From WHSW01 sp963749365 (GTDB lineage: Bacteria; Actinomycetota; Thermoleophilia; Solirubrobacterales; 70-9): a DNA stretch of 64,000 nucleotides. This document shows, in pieces, positions 1 to 7,213 of the stretch. The stretch spans positions 1 to 64,000 of the forward strand of contig CAVVME010000001.1 of the NCBI GenBank assembly GCA_963749365.1. Direction: 5' to 3'. Both the position numbers and the translations under genes were made by a program. Every line of letters starts with the position of its first letter. Position 1 is the stretch's first letter. The notes under the pieces were generated by a model. The model was not told the origin of the DNA. It did not search any database and saw only the letters and a program-made list of their open reading frames with translations.

Positions 1-215
1 CGGCGACTGCCGAGCGGGTTCCCGGCCGCATCGGACCAATTGACGTCGCCGCCTGGGTAAGGCGATGCATCCACCCACGTCCCCAGCGCGCTAGAAAGGC
101 CGAGCGGCGCGTGGATCACTGCGTCTCGGTGAAGTAGATCGTCGAAGGCGTCCAGATCACCCGCATCCCCGGCAGCCAGCCATTGAAACACGATCGTTTG
201 GCGAGGATCGAACAT
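1..215 (-). CDS. SnoaL-like (NTF2 superfamily) protein, N-terminal part, cut by window edge
   Basis: Reading leftward from an ATG at 213-215, the frame stays open for about 70 codons to the window edge. The translation opens MFDPRQTIVFQWLAAGDAGD and continues LDAFDDLLHRDAVIHAPLG. That is the usual N-terminus of SnoaL-like ester-cyclase/NTF2-fold proteins: a first helix, then a 'G(D/N)LDAFDELL..DAVxH' segment. The rest of the fold lies outside the window. No substrate can be named. Other SnoaL-like genes and fragments lie at 1086-1639 and 3368-3787, so this family is locally expanded. The frame is a better protein than the longer overlapping frame at 116-655, which has no family character. Confidence 0.6.
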   Translation of the reverse strand, partial: MFDPRQTIVFQWLAAGDAGDLDAFDDLLHRDAVIHAPLGLSSALGTWVDASPYPGGDVNWSDAAGNPLGSR

Positions 216-287
216 GCCTCGAAGGTAGCCCTTCGGGGGGCGAAGGTCCGATAAATCGCGGCTGCTGCTGTCACAATCTGCCGCGCT

Positions 288-407
288 ATGTGGGAGATCG
301 CCCTCTTTGGCCTCATCTTCTTGGGGATCGCCGCCGTCATCTGGATCGTCTTTGCGCTCTTGATCGGCATCCCGAAGTCACACTTCGACGGATACGACGG
401 CAAGTAG
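288..407 (+). CDS. 39-residue single-pass membrane miniprotein
   Basis: ATG at 288 opens a 39-codon frame, MWEIALFGLIFLGIAAVIWI..., ending IPKSHFDGYDGK. About 24 hydrophobic residues form one transmembrane helix, followed by a short polar, charged tail that probably faces the cytoplasm. It starts about 70 bp from the divergent SnoaL-like gene and ends about 60 bp before the next secreted protein. I do not recognise a family. Hydrophobic composition with a compact polar tail argues for a real small gene, but its size keeps this tentative. Confidence 0.4.
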   Translation: MWEIALFGLIFLGIAAVIWIVFALLIGIPKSHFDGYDGK

Positions 408-470
408 TCCTCGCTTGCTGCCACAGTCAGACGAGCTCGCGGCCGAGCGGGTGGCGGCAGCGCTCGAGAG

Positions 471-1085
471 ATGACGGCGAACGTCAAAGCATCACGTTTG
501 ACGCCGCTGAAGATGCAGGCAAAGCACGTCATTCTCTCCGTCGCCGTCGTCGGCTTTTTACTCCTGGCTGTCCCCATCGACGGGCAGAAGGCCCAGGCAT
601 TCCCCGTCCCGGATGCGCTCTCGAGGGTCGTCGGTGCCCCCAAGGCCACCTGCACCCCGCGCGGCTGCCGCTACAAGGTCACCTGCGAAGAGCCGACGGG
701 GGAGTATGGCTGCGCCTTCGCGCTATCCCTCAGCCGGAGGAGGGGCGGATTTCTCACCAGGATCCCGGTCTGCATTCTCGACGAGGATGGCGAGGGGGAG
801 TGCCTGCCGGAAGCCAAGCCCGTCTACCTCGGTTCCGGCGAGACCACGACGCTCAAGCTCAAACTGCTCAAGGTGGGCCGACAGGAGGTCAAGCGCCGCC
901 TGAAGCGGGGCAAGCGAACGATCAAGGGCAGCTGGGAAGCCGTTCGGATCGACCTACTTGGACCTGACAGCGAGGCCGAGGCCGAGGCCTGGGATGCGGT
1001 CCCAGGCTTCTACACCTACGAGGTGCTCGGCGGCTGGATCGTTTTCCAGTTCGACGAGGACACGAAGATCAGGCTGAAGAGGTGA
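471..1085 (+). CDS. secreted hypothetical protein
   Basis: This 204-codon frame has a hydrophobic signal-like segment at residues 17-37 (AKHVILSVAVVGFLLLAVPI). The true start may be the internal ATG at 513, which puts the signal at the N-terminus. The mature part has paired cysteines (TCTPRGC..VTCEE..YGCAF, later VCILDEDGEGECLP) and a Lys/Arg-rich stretch near residue 140 (KRRLKRGKRTIKG). It ends FQFDEDTKIRLKR. An exported, disulphide-containing protein is likely. I do not recognise the family. The stop is followed immediately by decayed SnoaL tails, so a rearrangement breakpoint sits directly downstream. Confidence 0.6.
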   Translation: MTANVKASRLTPLKMQAKHVILSVAVVGFLLLAVPIDGQKAQAFPVPDALSRVVGAPKATCTPRGCRYKVTCEEPTGEYGCAFALSLSRRRGGFLTRIPVCILDEDGEGECLPEAKPVYLGSGETTTLKLKLLKVGRQEVKRRLKRGKRTIKGSWEAVRIDLLGPDSEAEAEAWDAVPGFYTYEVLGGWIVFQFDEDTKIRLKR

Positions 1086-1159
1086 CAAGCGAGGCCCTCG
1101 AAGCCACCGGGCTTGAGCAGTACGGAAAAGCCCTCGAAGCCGCCGGGCTGTCGGAGTAG
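1086..1159 (+). pseudogene. SnoaL-like gene 3' tail remnant (two stacked C-terminal ends)
   Basis: In one frame ending at TAG 1157-1159 the sequence reads EALEATGLEQ then YGKALEAAGLSE. Both halves match the '(K)ALEAAGLSE' C-terminus of the intact SnoaL-like gene that follows. There is no room for a fold and no start codon. It is the leftover 3' end of one or two lost SnoaL-like genes. Confidence 0.6.
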
Positions 1160-1162
1160 GCG

Positions 1163-1561
1163 ATGTCGCAGGAGAACGTCGACAAGGCCCGGGAGTTCAT
1201 CGCCGCATACAACCGGCGTGACTTCGATGCTGCCATCAAGGACTTCGATCCCGAAATCGAATGGGTGATGCCCGCGCGCCAGCGCTCGGACTCCGGCCGG
1301 GGCCCGGACGCGGCCATACGCTTCTTCGAGGACATCGACGAGACGATGGAGGAGCTGAGGCTGAAGCCGCAGGAGTTCATTGACGCCGGTGACCGCGTGG
1401 CCACCCGGCTTCGCCACCACGGGCGCGGCAAGGGAAGCGGGGTGGAGATCGACGAGGAGCTGTACCACCAGGTCGCGACCTTCCGCGACGGGAGGATCGT
1501 GCGAATGGAGTACTTCGCCGAATGGGGCGAGGCGCTCAAAGCCGCAGGGCTCTCGGAGTAG
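1163..1561 (+). CDS. SnoaL-like / nuclear transport factor 2 family protein
   Basis: The 132-residue product opens MSQENVDKAREFIAAYNRRD and continues FDAAIKDFDPEIEW, the standard start of small actinobacterial SnoaL-like proteins (about 130 residues, so full length). It ends EYFAEWGEALKAAGLSE. Such proteins form a cone-shaped alpha+beta barrel that binds hydrophobic small molecules. Some are cyclases or isomerases but most are uncharacterised, so no reaction is assigned. Near-identical DNA surrounds both the start and the stop (a stop-GCG-ATG junction at about 1142-1184 and again at about 1543-1586). The gene is one unit of a tandem array whose other units are broken. Confidence 0.85.
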   Translation: MSQENVDKAREFIAAYNRRDFDAAIKDFDPEIEWVMPARQRSDSGRGPDAAIRFFEDIDETMEELRLKPQEFIDAGDRVATRLRHHGRGKGSGVEIDEELYHQVATFRDGRIVRMEYFAEWGEALKAAGLSE

Positions 1562-1564
1562 GCG

Positions 1565-1639
1565 ATGTCGCAGGCGAACGTGGAGACGTTCGAGTTCGTC
1601 CCAACAGCACAGACCCCCGCGTTAGCAGGGGCTTCGTGA
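1565..1639 (+). pseudogene. SnoaL-like gene 5' end remnant
   Basis: ATG at 1565, five bases after the previous stop, opens MSQANVETFEF, matching the MSQENV start of the family. The frame then leaves the family and stops at 1637-1639 after 24 codons. It is the first few codons of a downstream SnoaL-like copy whose body has been replaced by the repeat starting at 1641. Confidence 0.6.
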
Positions 1640-1640
1640 G

Positions 1641-1740
1641 TAGCGGGGGCCCGATTCGTCTCTCGCTCCCACCCACGGATCGTCGAGCGGGCACGCCTGA
1701 AGGCCTGAGTCAGGAAGTATCGCTTTGCATGGAAAGCGGC
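1641..1740 (+). repeat. interspersed repeat, copy 1
   Basis: This segment aligns with 3291-3390. Both start TAGCGGG(G/A)GCCCGATTCG, continue TCTCTCGCT, and share CGGAT(C/T)GTCGAGCG and GGCCTGA. About 65 bp match with roughly ten differences, and the similarity then fades. Its right half also resembles 7749-7803. There is no open family frame. It lies between a broken SnoaL start and the RibD-like gene. Confidence 0.55.
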
Positions 1741-1800
1741 TATCTGGCCAGCCCTGGCTAGGCTGCGATCCCGCAAACCGCAATTGCTTGGAGGACGCTG

Positions 1801-2406
1801 ATGGCGGACACCACCTGCCACATGTCGATCTCGCTGGATGGCTTCGTCGCCGGGCCGGACCAGAGCCGGGAGAATCCGCTGGGGAAGCGCGGCAGGGAGG
1901 TCCATAGCTGGCACCTCGGCGACGAGCGCGCGAACGACGCCGACGCGACGGCAGAGGGCTGGCTCATGCGACCGCGCGGGGCCTACGTCATGGGCCGCAA
2001 CATGTTCGGGCCGATCCGCGGCGAGTGGGATGAGGACTGGGATGGATGGTGGGGCTCCGAGCCGCCCTACCACGCGCCGGTCTTCGTGCTCACCCACCAC
2101 GCCCGCGAGCCGATCGAGATGGAGGGCGGCACGAGCTTCCACTTCGTCACCCAGGGCTTCGAGGCCGCCTACGCGCAGGCGCGTGAGACGGCCGGCGAGG
2201 ATGGCATCGACATCGCGGGCGGCGCCTCGACCGTCCGTCAGGCGCTCGCCGCCGGAGTGATCGACGAACTCACGCTCGACGTGGCCCCCGTCCTGTTCGG
2301 GTCCGGCGAGCGGCTGTTCGACGGAGTCGAGTCCTTCGGGTTCGAGCCGGTCGAGGTGCTCCACTCTCCGCTCGCCACGCACATCCGCTACCGGCGGGCA
2401 GGGTGA
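1801..2406 (+). CDS. RibD C-terminal-domain / dihydrofolate-reductase-fold family protein
   Basis: The 201-residue protein has the RibD_C layout. The N-terminal strand is CHMSISLDGFVAGPDQS (residues 6-22), the next conserved segment is YVMGRNMFGPIRGEW (about 61-75), and the NADPH-binding segment is GIDIAGGASTVRQALAAGVI (about 138-157). DELTLDVAPVLFGSGERLF follows. The family reduces pteridine-like or riboflavin-precursor substrates with NADPH, but these stand-alone members are mostly uncharacterised, so the substrate is unknown. Full length for the family. A GGAGG ribosome site lies 8 bp before the ATG at 1801. A broken relative lies at 9628-9942. Confidence 0.88.
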   Translation: MADTTCHMSISLDGFVAGPDQSRENPLGKRGREVHSWHLGDERANDADATAEGWLMRPRGAYVMGRNMFGPIRGEWDEDWDGWWGSEPPYHAPVFVLTHHAREPIEMEGGTSFHFVTQGFEAAYAQARETAGEDGIDIAGGASTVRQALAAGVIDELTLDVAPVLFGSGERLFDGVESFGFEPVEVLHSPLATHIRYRRAG

Positions 2407-2446
2407 GTGAGATAGGCAGAAGCGCCTCAGCGCCGCGGCCGGCCCC

Positions 2447-3220
2447 ATGAGCCAGCCACGACCCACCGATCCGATCGGATCCATTGGATGGACCGAACGC
2501 ACCGGGGGAGTGCTGACCGCTCGGCAATGCCTAACACTTGCCCGGCCCCTGCTGCGGGGGGAGCTCGGCATTCTTGCCGGCCGTCTCGCGATGGTGCTCC
2601 GAATGCACTCGGGACGCCGGAGTTCCATCGATCCGGCGAGCCTGGTGCCTCCCGACTCCCCTCTCGCAAGAGATGCCGAGGTCGCGGCGCAGGATCTCTT
2701 GACACCGGCACTCCTCAACCATTCCAGTCGTGCCTACACGTGGGGCGCTGCCATCGCCGCACTTCACGGGATCACGTTCGACCGTGAGCTCCTGTACCTG
2801 GCTGCAATGTTCCACGACACCGGGATCCCGAGCCCGGTGCCCGACGTCGACTTCACGGTTCGCAGCGCCGCGTTGGCACGCGAGTTCACCGACAGCCGCC
2901 GCGTGCCTGCCGATATCCGCGAGCTCATTGCTAACGCGATCGCCATGCACCACACCCCCGGCGTTGGCCTCGAATCCGGTGCCGAGGCCTATCTCCTATC
3001 TGCCGGCACAGCCGTCGATGTGTTCGGCCTACGCAGCAACGAGGTACCCGATGCAGTCCGCCAGAGAGTCATCCAGGAGTACCCGCGGTTGGGCTTCAAG
3101 CGGGAGTTCGCCGGGCTTCTCCGAGCCGAGGCCAAGCAAGTCCCTCGTGGCCGCGCCTGGTACCTGCACCGCTTCGCCATGAGCGACCTAAGCATTCGGC
3201 TCGCGCCCTTCCGTGGTTGA
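2447..3220 (+). CDS. HD-domain hydrolase
   Basis: The 257-residue protein has HD-superfamily metal ligands in order: a first His in LLNHSSRAY (about residue 92), the HD pair in AAMFHDTGIPSP (about 125), and His residues in IAMHHTPG (about 167). The spacing resembles small HD proteins related to cyanamide hydratase, which hydrate or hydrolyse small substrates with one or two metals. The substrate is not deducible. The chosen ATG has no good ribosome site, and the conserved part starts only around residue 60, so the true start could be downstream. A hairpin follows at 3250-3269. Confidence 0.75.
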   Translation: MSQPRPTDPIGSIGWTERTGGVLTARQCLTLARPLLRGELGILAGRLAMVLRMHSGRRSSIDPASLVPPDSPLARDAEVAAQDLLTPALLNHSSRAYTWGAAIAALHGITFDRELLYLAAMFHDTGIPSPVPDVDFTVRSAALAREFTDSRRVPADIRELIANAIAMHHTPGVGLESGAEAYLLSAGTAVDVFGLRSNEVPDAVRQRVIQEYPRLGFKREFAGLLRAEAKQVPRGRAWYLHRFAMSDLSIRLAPFRG

Positions 3221-3249
3221 GGCCGTCGCCGATGCGTTCGAGAACGCGA

Positions 3250-3269
3250 AAGCCCTCCAAATGGAGGGC
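3250..3269 (+). terminator. hairpin after the HD-domain gene
   Basis: AGCCCTCC and GGAGGGCT form a perfect 8-bp stem around an AAAT loop, 30 bp past the HD-gene stop. There is no T-tract, so termination efficiency is uncertain. Confidence 0.5.
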
Positions 3270-3290
3270 TCGAGCGTGGTAGTGAGAGAC

Positions 3291-3390
3291 ATAGCGGGAG
3301 CCCGATTCGTCTCTCGCTACGACGCACGGATTGTCGAGCGAGCGCGCCTACCGGCCTGATCGCGGGACTACCGCTTCTCGTCCTGAGCGC
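3291..3390 (+). repeat. interspersed repeat, copy 2
   Basis: The left two thirds matches 1641-1706. The right third (CCTGATCGCGG, then ACTACCGCTTCTCGTCC) matches 7767-7793 with about two differences. This copy links copies 1 and 3. It ends inside the 3' end of the minus-strand SnoaL-like gene. Confidence 0.55.
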
Positions 3391-3787
3391 TACTCCGCAG
3401 CCCGGCGGCTTCGAGGGCGGCGGCTCGGTTCGAGTGCACCTCCAGCCGCACCGCCTTTCCATCGCGCATTCGCCAGACATGACCGCCGTCGAGCTCCGTG
3501 TGGACGCCACTTGCCCGACCAGTGCCGGTCTGGTGGTACATGGCGACGATGGCTTCGCCGGCGGGGATCAGCTCGTCGAGCTCGAAGCGGAGGTCCCGCC
3601 AGCTCTCCAGCCAACCGCGAAAGCCCCTTTCCAAACCCTCAAGCCCCTCGTATATCCCGGGCTCGGGAAGGCTGTCTCCGAGGACGAACACGATCTCGGG
3701 GTCATAGATGTCAGCGCTCCAGAGTTCGCCCCGAGCCCACTCGTGATAGACCCTGCGCAGCCTCTCCATATCGTCTCGCTGCGACAT
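3368..3787 (-). CDS. SnoaL-like / nuclear transport factor 2 family protein
   Basis: The family start is MSQRDDMERLRRVYHEWARG at the ATG at 3785-3787. The open frame extends further upstream, but that part encodes debris of a cation transporter. The 139-residue product has the expected ADIYDPEIVFVLGD segment, a central LERGFRGWLESWRDLRFELD and a conserved MYHQTGTGRASG strand. It ends NRAAALEAAGLRSSAQDEKR, the family tail plus a short extension. The fold should be a ligand-binding NTF2 cone. No function is assigned. The last bases overlap repeat copy 2, so the extra C-terminal residues may be acquired. Confidence 0.82.
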   Translation of the reverse strand: MSQRDDMERLRRVYHEWARGELWSADIYDPEIVFVLGDSLPEPGIYEGLEGLERGFRGWLESWRDLRFELDELIPAGEAIVAMYHQTGTGRASGVHTELDGGHVWRMRDGKAVRLEVHSNRAAALEAAGLRSSAQDEKR

Positions 3788-3924
3788 CGCCGGTGAGTAT
3801 CTCGCGCATCCACGGGTCGGGCTCGGCGCGCCGCGGTGGACGAGGGAGAGGTCCTCGCTTTTCGGACAAACGCATCGGCCTACTAGTGCGCGCAGCAGGT
3901 ATCGCCGCGCCACGCTTCGCGACC

Positions 3925-4396
3925 CTCTTGGATCGATCAGCAGTCCGACCATCGGATCGAGCCACCACGCGCCGAATAGCGCGTTGCCGAGCAGCCCGAT
4001 TAGCACGGCCCCGGCAAGGTAGGCGCAAGACTTTCCTCGGCGTGAGAGCCGTCGATCAGGACGCGAACGGACTCAAACGCGACGTAGGGGCGCGAGGATG
4101 AAGAACTGGATCGCGACCAGCTTCTGGGCGCGGTCCTCGGCCTCATGCGAAAGCGTCCTCCGTCCGGTGAAGCGCCAGACGATCACAACGCTCGCGAAGC
4201 CCTCGATGGCGAAGTCGAGGCCGAACCCGATCAGGGCGATTGATCCGGCGACGATGCCCGCGATGATCGCCACCGCACCCTCCGTGAAGGCGATCTCGTC
4301 GAGGGCCGCCGACTCGCTGGCTTGCGAACGAGCAATGACAGCGTGATGAGCTTCAATGTCTGGGATCCGCCCGACCGTCCGTCGTGGATCGACCAA
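3925..4396 (-). pseudogene. cation-efflux (CDF) family transporter, decayed
   Basis: From 4396 leftward the frame encodes an N-terminal CDF-like half: FTEGAVAIIAGIVAGSIALI, then GFGLDFAIEGFASVVIVWRF. At about 4085 one extra base shifts the frame; corrected, the sequence continues APYVAFESVRVLIDGSHAEE. A further shift and a deletion of the middle helices lead to AYLAGAVLIGLLGNALFGAW and WLDPMVGLL, the typical later transmembrane part. Homologous proteins normally have six helices and about 200-300 residues. Here the central helices and the end are gone. It cannot make a working transporter. Confidence 0.7.
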
Positions 4397-4403
4397 AGCC
4401 GCA

Positions 4404-5300
4404 ATGACGCATCCAGCTAACGCCGTGGACTACCGCCACGTCGATGTCTTTACCGACCGGCCCTACGCCGGCAATGGTCTGACCGTCGTATTCGGAGGAA
4501 TCGATATGTCGGCGGACCAGCTGTTGTCCGTGACCAGGGAGCTGCGGCAGTTCGAATCGATCTTCCTCGACGTCGATGCCGATCGTGACGTGGTCGCCGC
4601 GAGAATCTTCACAGCTGAGGAAGAGCTTCCGTTCGCAGGGCATCCGGTGATCGGCGCCGCGGCGGCGGTGCATGAGCGCGTCGCAGAGATGGACGCCGAG
4701 CGGCGGTGGGTCTTCGGCATAGCGGGGAGGAAGGTGGAAGTCACCAGTCGCCGCAACGCCAACTACTACGCCGCCGAGATGAACCAGGGTCGCGCAACGT
4801 TCTCAGCGCCCGTCACAGGCTCGACAGCCACGAGTCTCCTCGACTCGCTGAACCTGGACCCGGGTGACCTGCGCCCAATTCCGTTGCAAGTCGTCTCCAC
4901 GGGCCTCCCCTACCTGATCGTTCCCGTGACTGCAGGAGGCCTTGCCGACACTCGGATCGTGGCCGACGACCTGGAAGCCCGTCTGACCGCTGTCGGCGCA
5001 AAGTTCGCCTACGTCTTCGATCCCGAGAGCCGTGAAGGACGCACCTGGGACAACTCCGGTGCCGTCGAGGACATCGCCACGGGCAGCGCTGCGGGGCCGG
5101 CAGCCGCCTACCTCCTCGAGCATGAGCTTGCCGAACCGAGCGAGGAGATCCTCCTGCACCAGGGCCGGTTCCTCGACCGCGCCAGCACCATGTCAGTAGT
5201 GGTCCGCGCTGACGCGCAAGTCTGGGTCGGAGGGCCGGTCGCTCCCGTTGCCCGGGGCCGGTTGGACGCAATTCGCGGCGTGGGGCACGGACGGGCCTAG
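4404..5300 (+). CDS. PhzF-family isomerase/epimerase
   Basis: Starting at ATG 4404, the 298-residue protein has the PhzF fold signature. The N-terminal strand is VDVFTDRPYAGNGLTVVF, the catalytic-glutamate segment is LRQFESIFL, the conserved loop is LPFAGHPVIGAAAAV, and the mirrored second-half motif is DIATGSAAGPAAAYLLE. PhzF enzymes catalyse metal-free proton shifts. Phenazine biosynthesis is only one case, and most members have unknown substrates. There are no phz neighbours, so phenazine production should not be inferred. It starts 7 bp from the divergent transporter pseudogene. Confidence 0.88.
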   Translation: MTHPANAVDYRHVDVFTDRPYAGNGLTVVFGGIDMSADQLLSVTRELRQFESIFLDVDADRDVVAARIFTAEEELPFAGHPVIGAAAAVHERVAEMDAERRWVFGIAGRKVEVTSRRNANYYAAEMNQGRATFSAPVTGSTATSLLDSLNLDPGDLRPIPLQVVSTGLPYLIVPVTAGGLADTRIVADDLEARLTAVGAKFAYVFDPESREGRTWDNSGAVEDIATGSAAGPAAAYLLEHELAEPSEEILLHQGRFLDRASTMSVVVRADAQVWVGGPVAPVARGRLDAIRGVGHGRA

Positions 5301-5443
5301 GGGCTGTCGCTCCGCGCGAAATGAAGCAGCGTCCGCCGTGCCTGATCCCAACTGCCGCTCCTCGTTTCCGAGCAGCGGTAACCAACCTGTTCGCGACACC
5401 CCGAGCTGCGCTCGCGCCTTCACGCGAAAGCGGGAGCGGCGGT

Positions 5444-6481
5444 TCATGCCGCCCTGTCCAACCTGCGGCGGGCGGCCGCGGCCAGCGCGGGATTCGTCCA
5501 CCCGGCGTCTGTCGGGTTGATGGTCGTCCCGGGCGCCACGACCTCGTCGATGCGGTCGAGGAGCGCGGTGTCGAGCCGCACGGCCGCGGCGCCAAGCTGG
5601 GACTCGAGCTGTTCCATCGTCCGCGGACCGATGATCGCCGCCGTCACAGCCGGATGGCAGATGACGAACGCGAGCGCCATGTGGATCAATGACAGACCCG
5701 ACTCGTCGGCCAGTTGCGCAAGCGCGTCGGCGGCCTCGAGCTTGGCCTGATTGGCCGGAATCGAGAGGTCGTATCGCTGGGGGATCATTGCCGAGCGCCG
5801 GGAGGTTAGATCCTCGGCGCCCTTGCGCCAGCGCCCCGACAGCCAGCCGCCCGCCAGGGGGCTCCACGGGATGACGCCCATTCCGAGGGCCTGGCAGGTC
5901 GGCAGCACGTCGGCCTCGATGCCACGAGCGAGGATCGAATACGGCGGCTGTTCGCAGACGAAGCGCTGGAGCCCGCGGTCACGGGCGACCCATTGGGCCT
6001 TGACGACCTGCGCCGCCGGATAGGTCGAGGAGCCGATGTAGCGCACCTTGCCTTGCGCCACGAGATCAGAGAGAGCGCCAAGCGTTTCCTCGTGATCGGT
6101 CCAGGGGTCCCAGCGGTGCACCTGGTAGAGGTCGATCCAGTCGGTCTGCAGGCGCTTTAGCGAGGCTTCGACCTCCCGCATGATCCACCGCCGCGAGTTG
6201 CCCGCCTGATTGGGGTCGTCGCCCATCGCGCCGTGAAACTTCGTTGCAAGCACGACGTTCTCACGCCGCCCGCCGCTGAGCGCCTTGCCGACGATCTCCT
6301 CGGACTCCCCGCGCGAATACACGTCGGCGGTGTCGATGAAGTTGATCCCGGCATCCAGAGCCCGGTGGATGATGCGGATCCCCGCATCGTGGTCGGGCTC
6401 CCCCCACGCCCCAAACATCATCGCGCCGAGGCAGAGCGGACTGACGTGGACGCCGGTCCGTCCGAGCGCTCGCTGCTCCAT
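5444..6481 (-). CDS. aldo/keto reductase
   Basis: Starting at ATG 6479-6481 (MEQRALGRTGVHVSPLCLGA), the 345-residue protein is a complete (alpha/beta)8 AKR. GINFIDTADVYSRGESEEIV contains the catalytic Asp and Tyr. KFHGAMGDD carries the catalytic Lys, and LYQVHRWDPWTDHEETLGAL holds the His. The NADPH-binding end is AIIGPRTMEQLESQL. It resembles the YajO/YghZ-like branch. It would reduce aldehydes or ketones with NADPH in the cytoplasm; the physiological substrate is unknown. It stands alone, with a 17-bp dyad 9 bp before its ATG. Confidence 0.9.
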   Translation of the reverse strand: MEQRALGRTGVHVSPLCLGAMMFGAWGEPDHDAGIRIIHRALDAGINFIDTADVYSRGESEEIVGKALSGGRRENVVLATKFHGAMGDDPNQAGNSRRWIMREVEASLKRLQTDWIDLYQVHRWDPWTDHEETLGALSDLVAQGKVRYIGSSTYPAAQVVKAQWVARDRGLQRFVCEQPPYSILARGIEADVLPTCQALGMGVIPWSPLAGGWLSGRWRKGAEDLTSRRSAMIPQRYDLSIPANQAKLEAADALAQLADESGLSLIHMALAFVICHPAVTAAIIGPRTMEQLESQLGAAAVRLDTALLDRIDEVVAPGTTINPTDAGWTNPALAAAARRRLDRAA

Positions 6482-6489
6482 GTCTAGCA

Positions 6490-6506
6490 CCGTACAGCCC
6501 GTACGG
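6490..6506 (-). promoter_or_regulatory. inverted repeat upstream of the aldo/keto reductase
   Basis: CCGTAC-AGCCC-GTACGG is a perfect 6-bp inverted repeat with a 5-bp spacer, placed 9 to 25 bp before the AKR start. Its position fits a regulator-binding site. The arms resemble MerR-family operator dyads from memory, but no regulator gene lies nearby. Confidence 0.4.
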
Positions 6507-6693
6507 GGGCACATCGCGAGGCTCGGGCCAACCCCATGGGCCGCGACGCTAACGAACGCCCGCTAACAGCGAGTCCCGCGGCCGGGCTGCTCCCGGTTCC
6601 TTTTCGCCCGGAACCAGAAGCGCCGCGATCGGGTGACCCATCCGGGACCTCGGTCAAGACGTCCAGCGAAAAGAGGGGAACCCGCGCCCAGAC

Positions 6694-6942
6694 TTAGGTC
6701 CCCTCGCTGCGATACGAGCTCTGCTCAGCCTCGCGAAAGTAAGCAATCCGCTCGGGGTTGACGTAGACCGCTGTCGGCTCGACCTTGTGCCCTTCCCCAG
6801 CAATCTGGGTTAGTCGGACCATCCCCGAGACTCGAGCTGCGGGCCTCATTGCTGCCATAGCCGACGTGAGGCCCCCCTCGACGTGGATGTGGTCGCCCCG
6901 GTTACCTGAGAACGCGATGAACGCGGGCATTGGGAACTCCAT
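6694..6942 (-). CDS. small FlbD-like protein of unknown function
   Basis: The 82-residue frame may begin at ATG 6940-6942 or four codons later (MPAFIAFSGNRGDHIHVEGG). It ends EPTAVYVNPERIAYFREAEQ plus a short tail. The pattern of an N-terminal strand followed by '(V/I)xVNPxxIxYxRE' resembles small FlbD-type or ligand-free beta proteins. No flagellar gene is nearby, so a flagellar role is not implied. Codon third positions are GC-rich as in real genes. From here to 7213 (270 bp) I see no convincing gene. Confidence 0.5.
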   Translation of the reverse strand: MEFPMPAFIAFSGNRGDHIHVEGGLTSAMAAMRPAARVSGMVRLTQIAGEGHKVEPTAVYVNPERIAYFREAEQSSYRSEGT

Positions 6943-7213
6943 TCAGTTGGTCTCCGCGATTGTTTCGCACCGTCACCGTCGGCGGGGCGATCGCCGCTGG
7001 CGTAATCGCCGCGGACGCGGTGCTCCACTGCAGTCGCCTATCACGCCGGACTTCAGCCTTCGTCGTGCCGTCGCGAAGCAGAAAACGCTGAAAACGCCGA
7101 GTGCTTGGGCCCGGATCAGGCGCCGGCCAATGGCTGTTACGTTTCGCGCAGCAACATGACCAGGCACAGCCCGGCGAGCCGGGCCGACGACCATTCCGAT
7201 CGAAGGGGACGAT

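Noticed and set aside
1069..2718. A 549-codon minus-strand frame opposite SnoaL-like, RibD-like and HD genes
   Set aside because: It has low-complexity Arg/Ala/Ser-rich sequence with no motifs, and lies opposite three genes with recognisable families; typical of GC-rich antisense frames.
3291..3320. Possible tRNA 3' end (TAGCGGGAGCC) with hairpin before it
   Set aside because: No T loop, anticodon arm or matching 5' acceptor strand could be found, so I treat it as part of an interspersed repeat.
4404..5300. Phenazine biosynthesis from the PhzF-like gene
   Set aside because: No phzA/B/D/E/G neighbours; PhzF-fold proteins are widespread with other roles.
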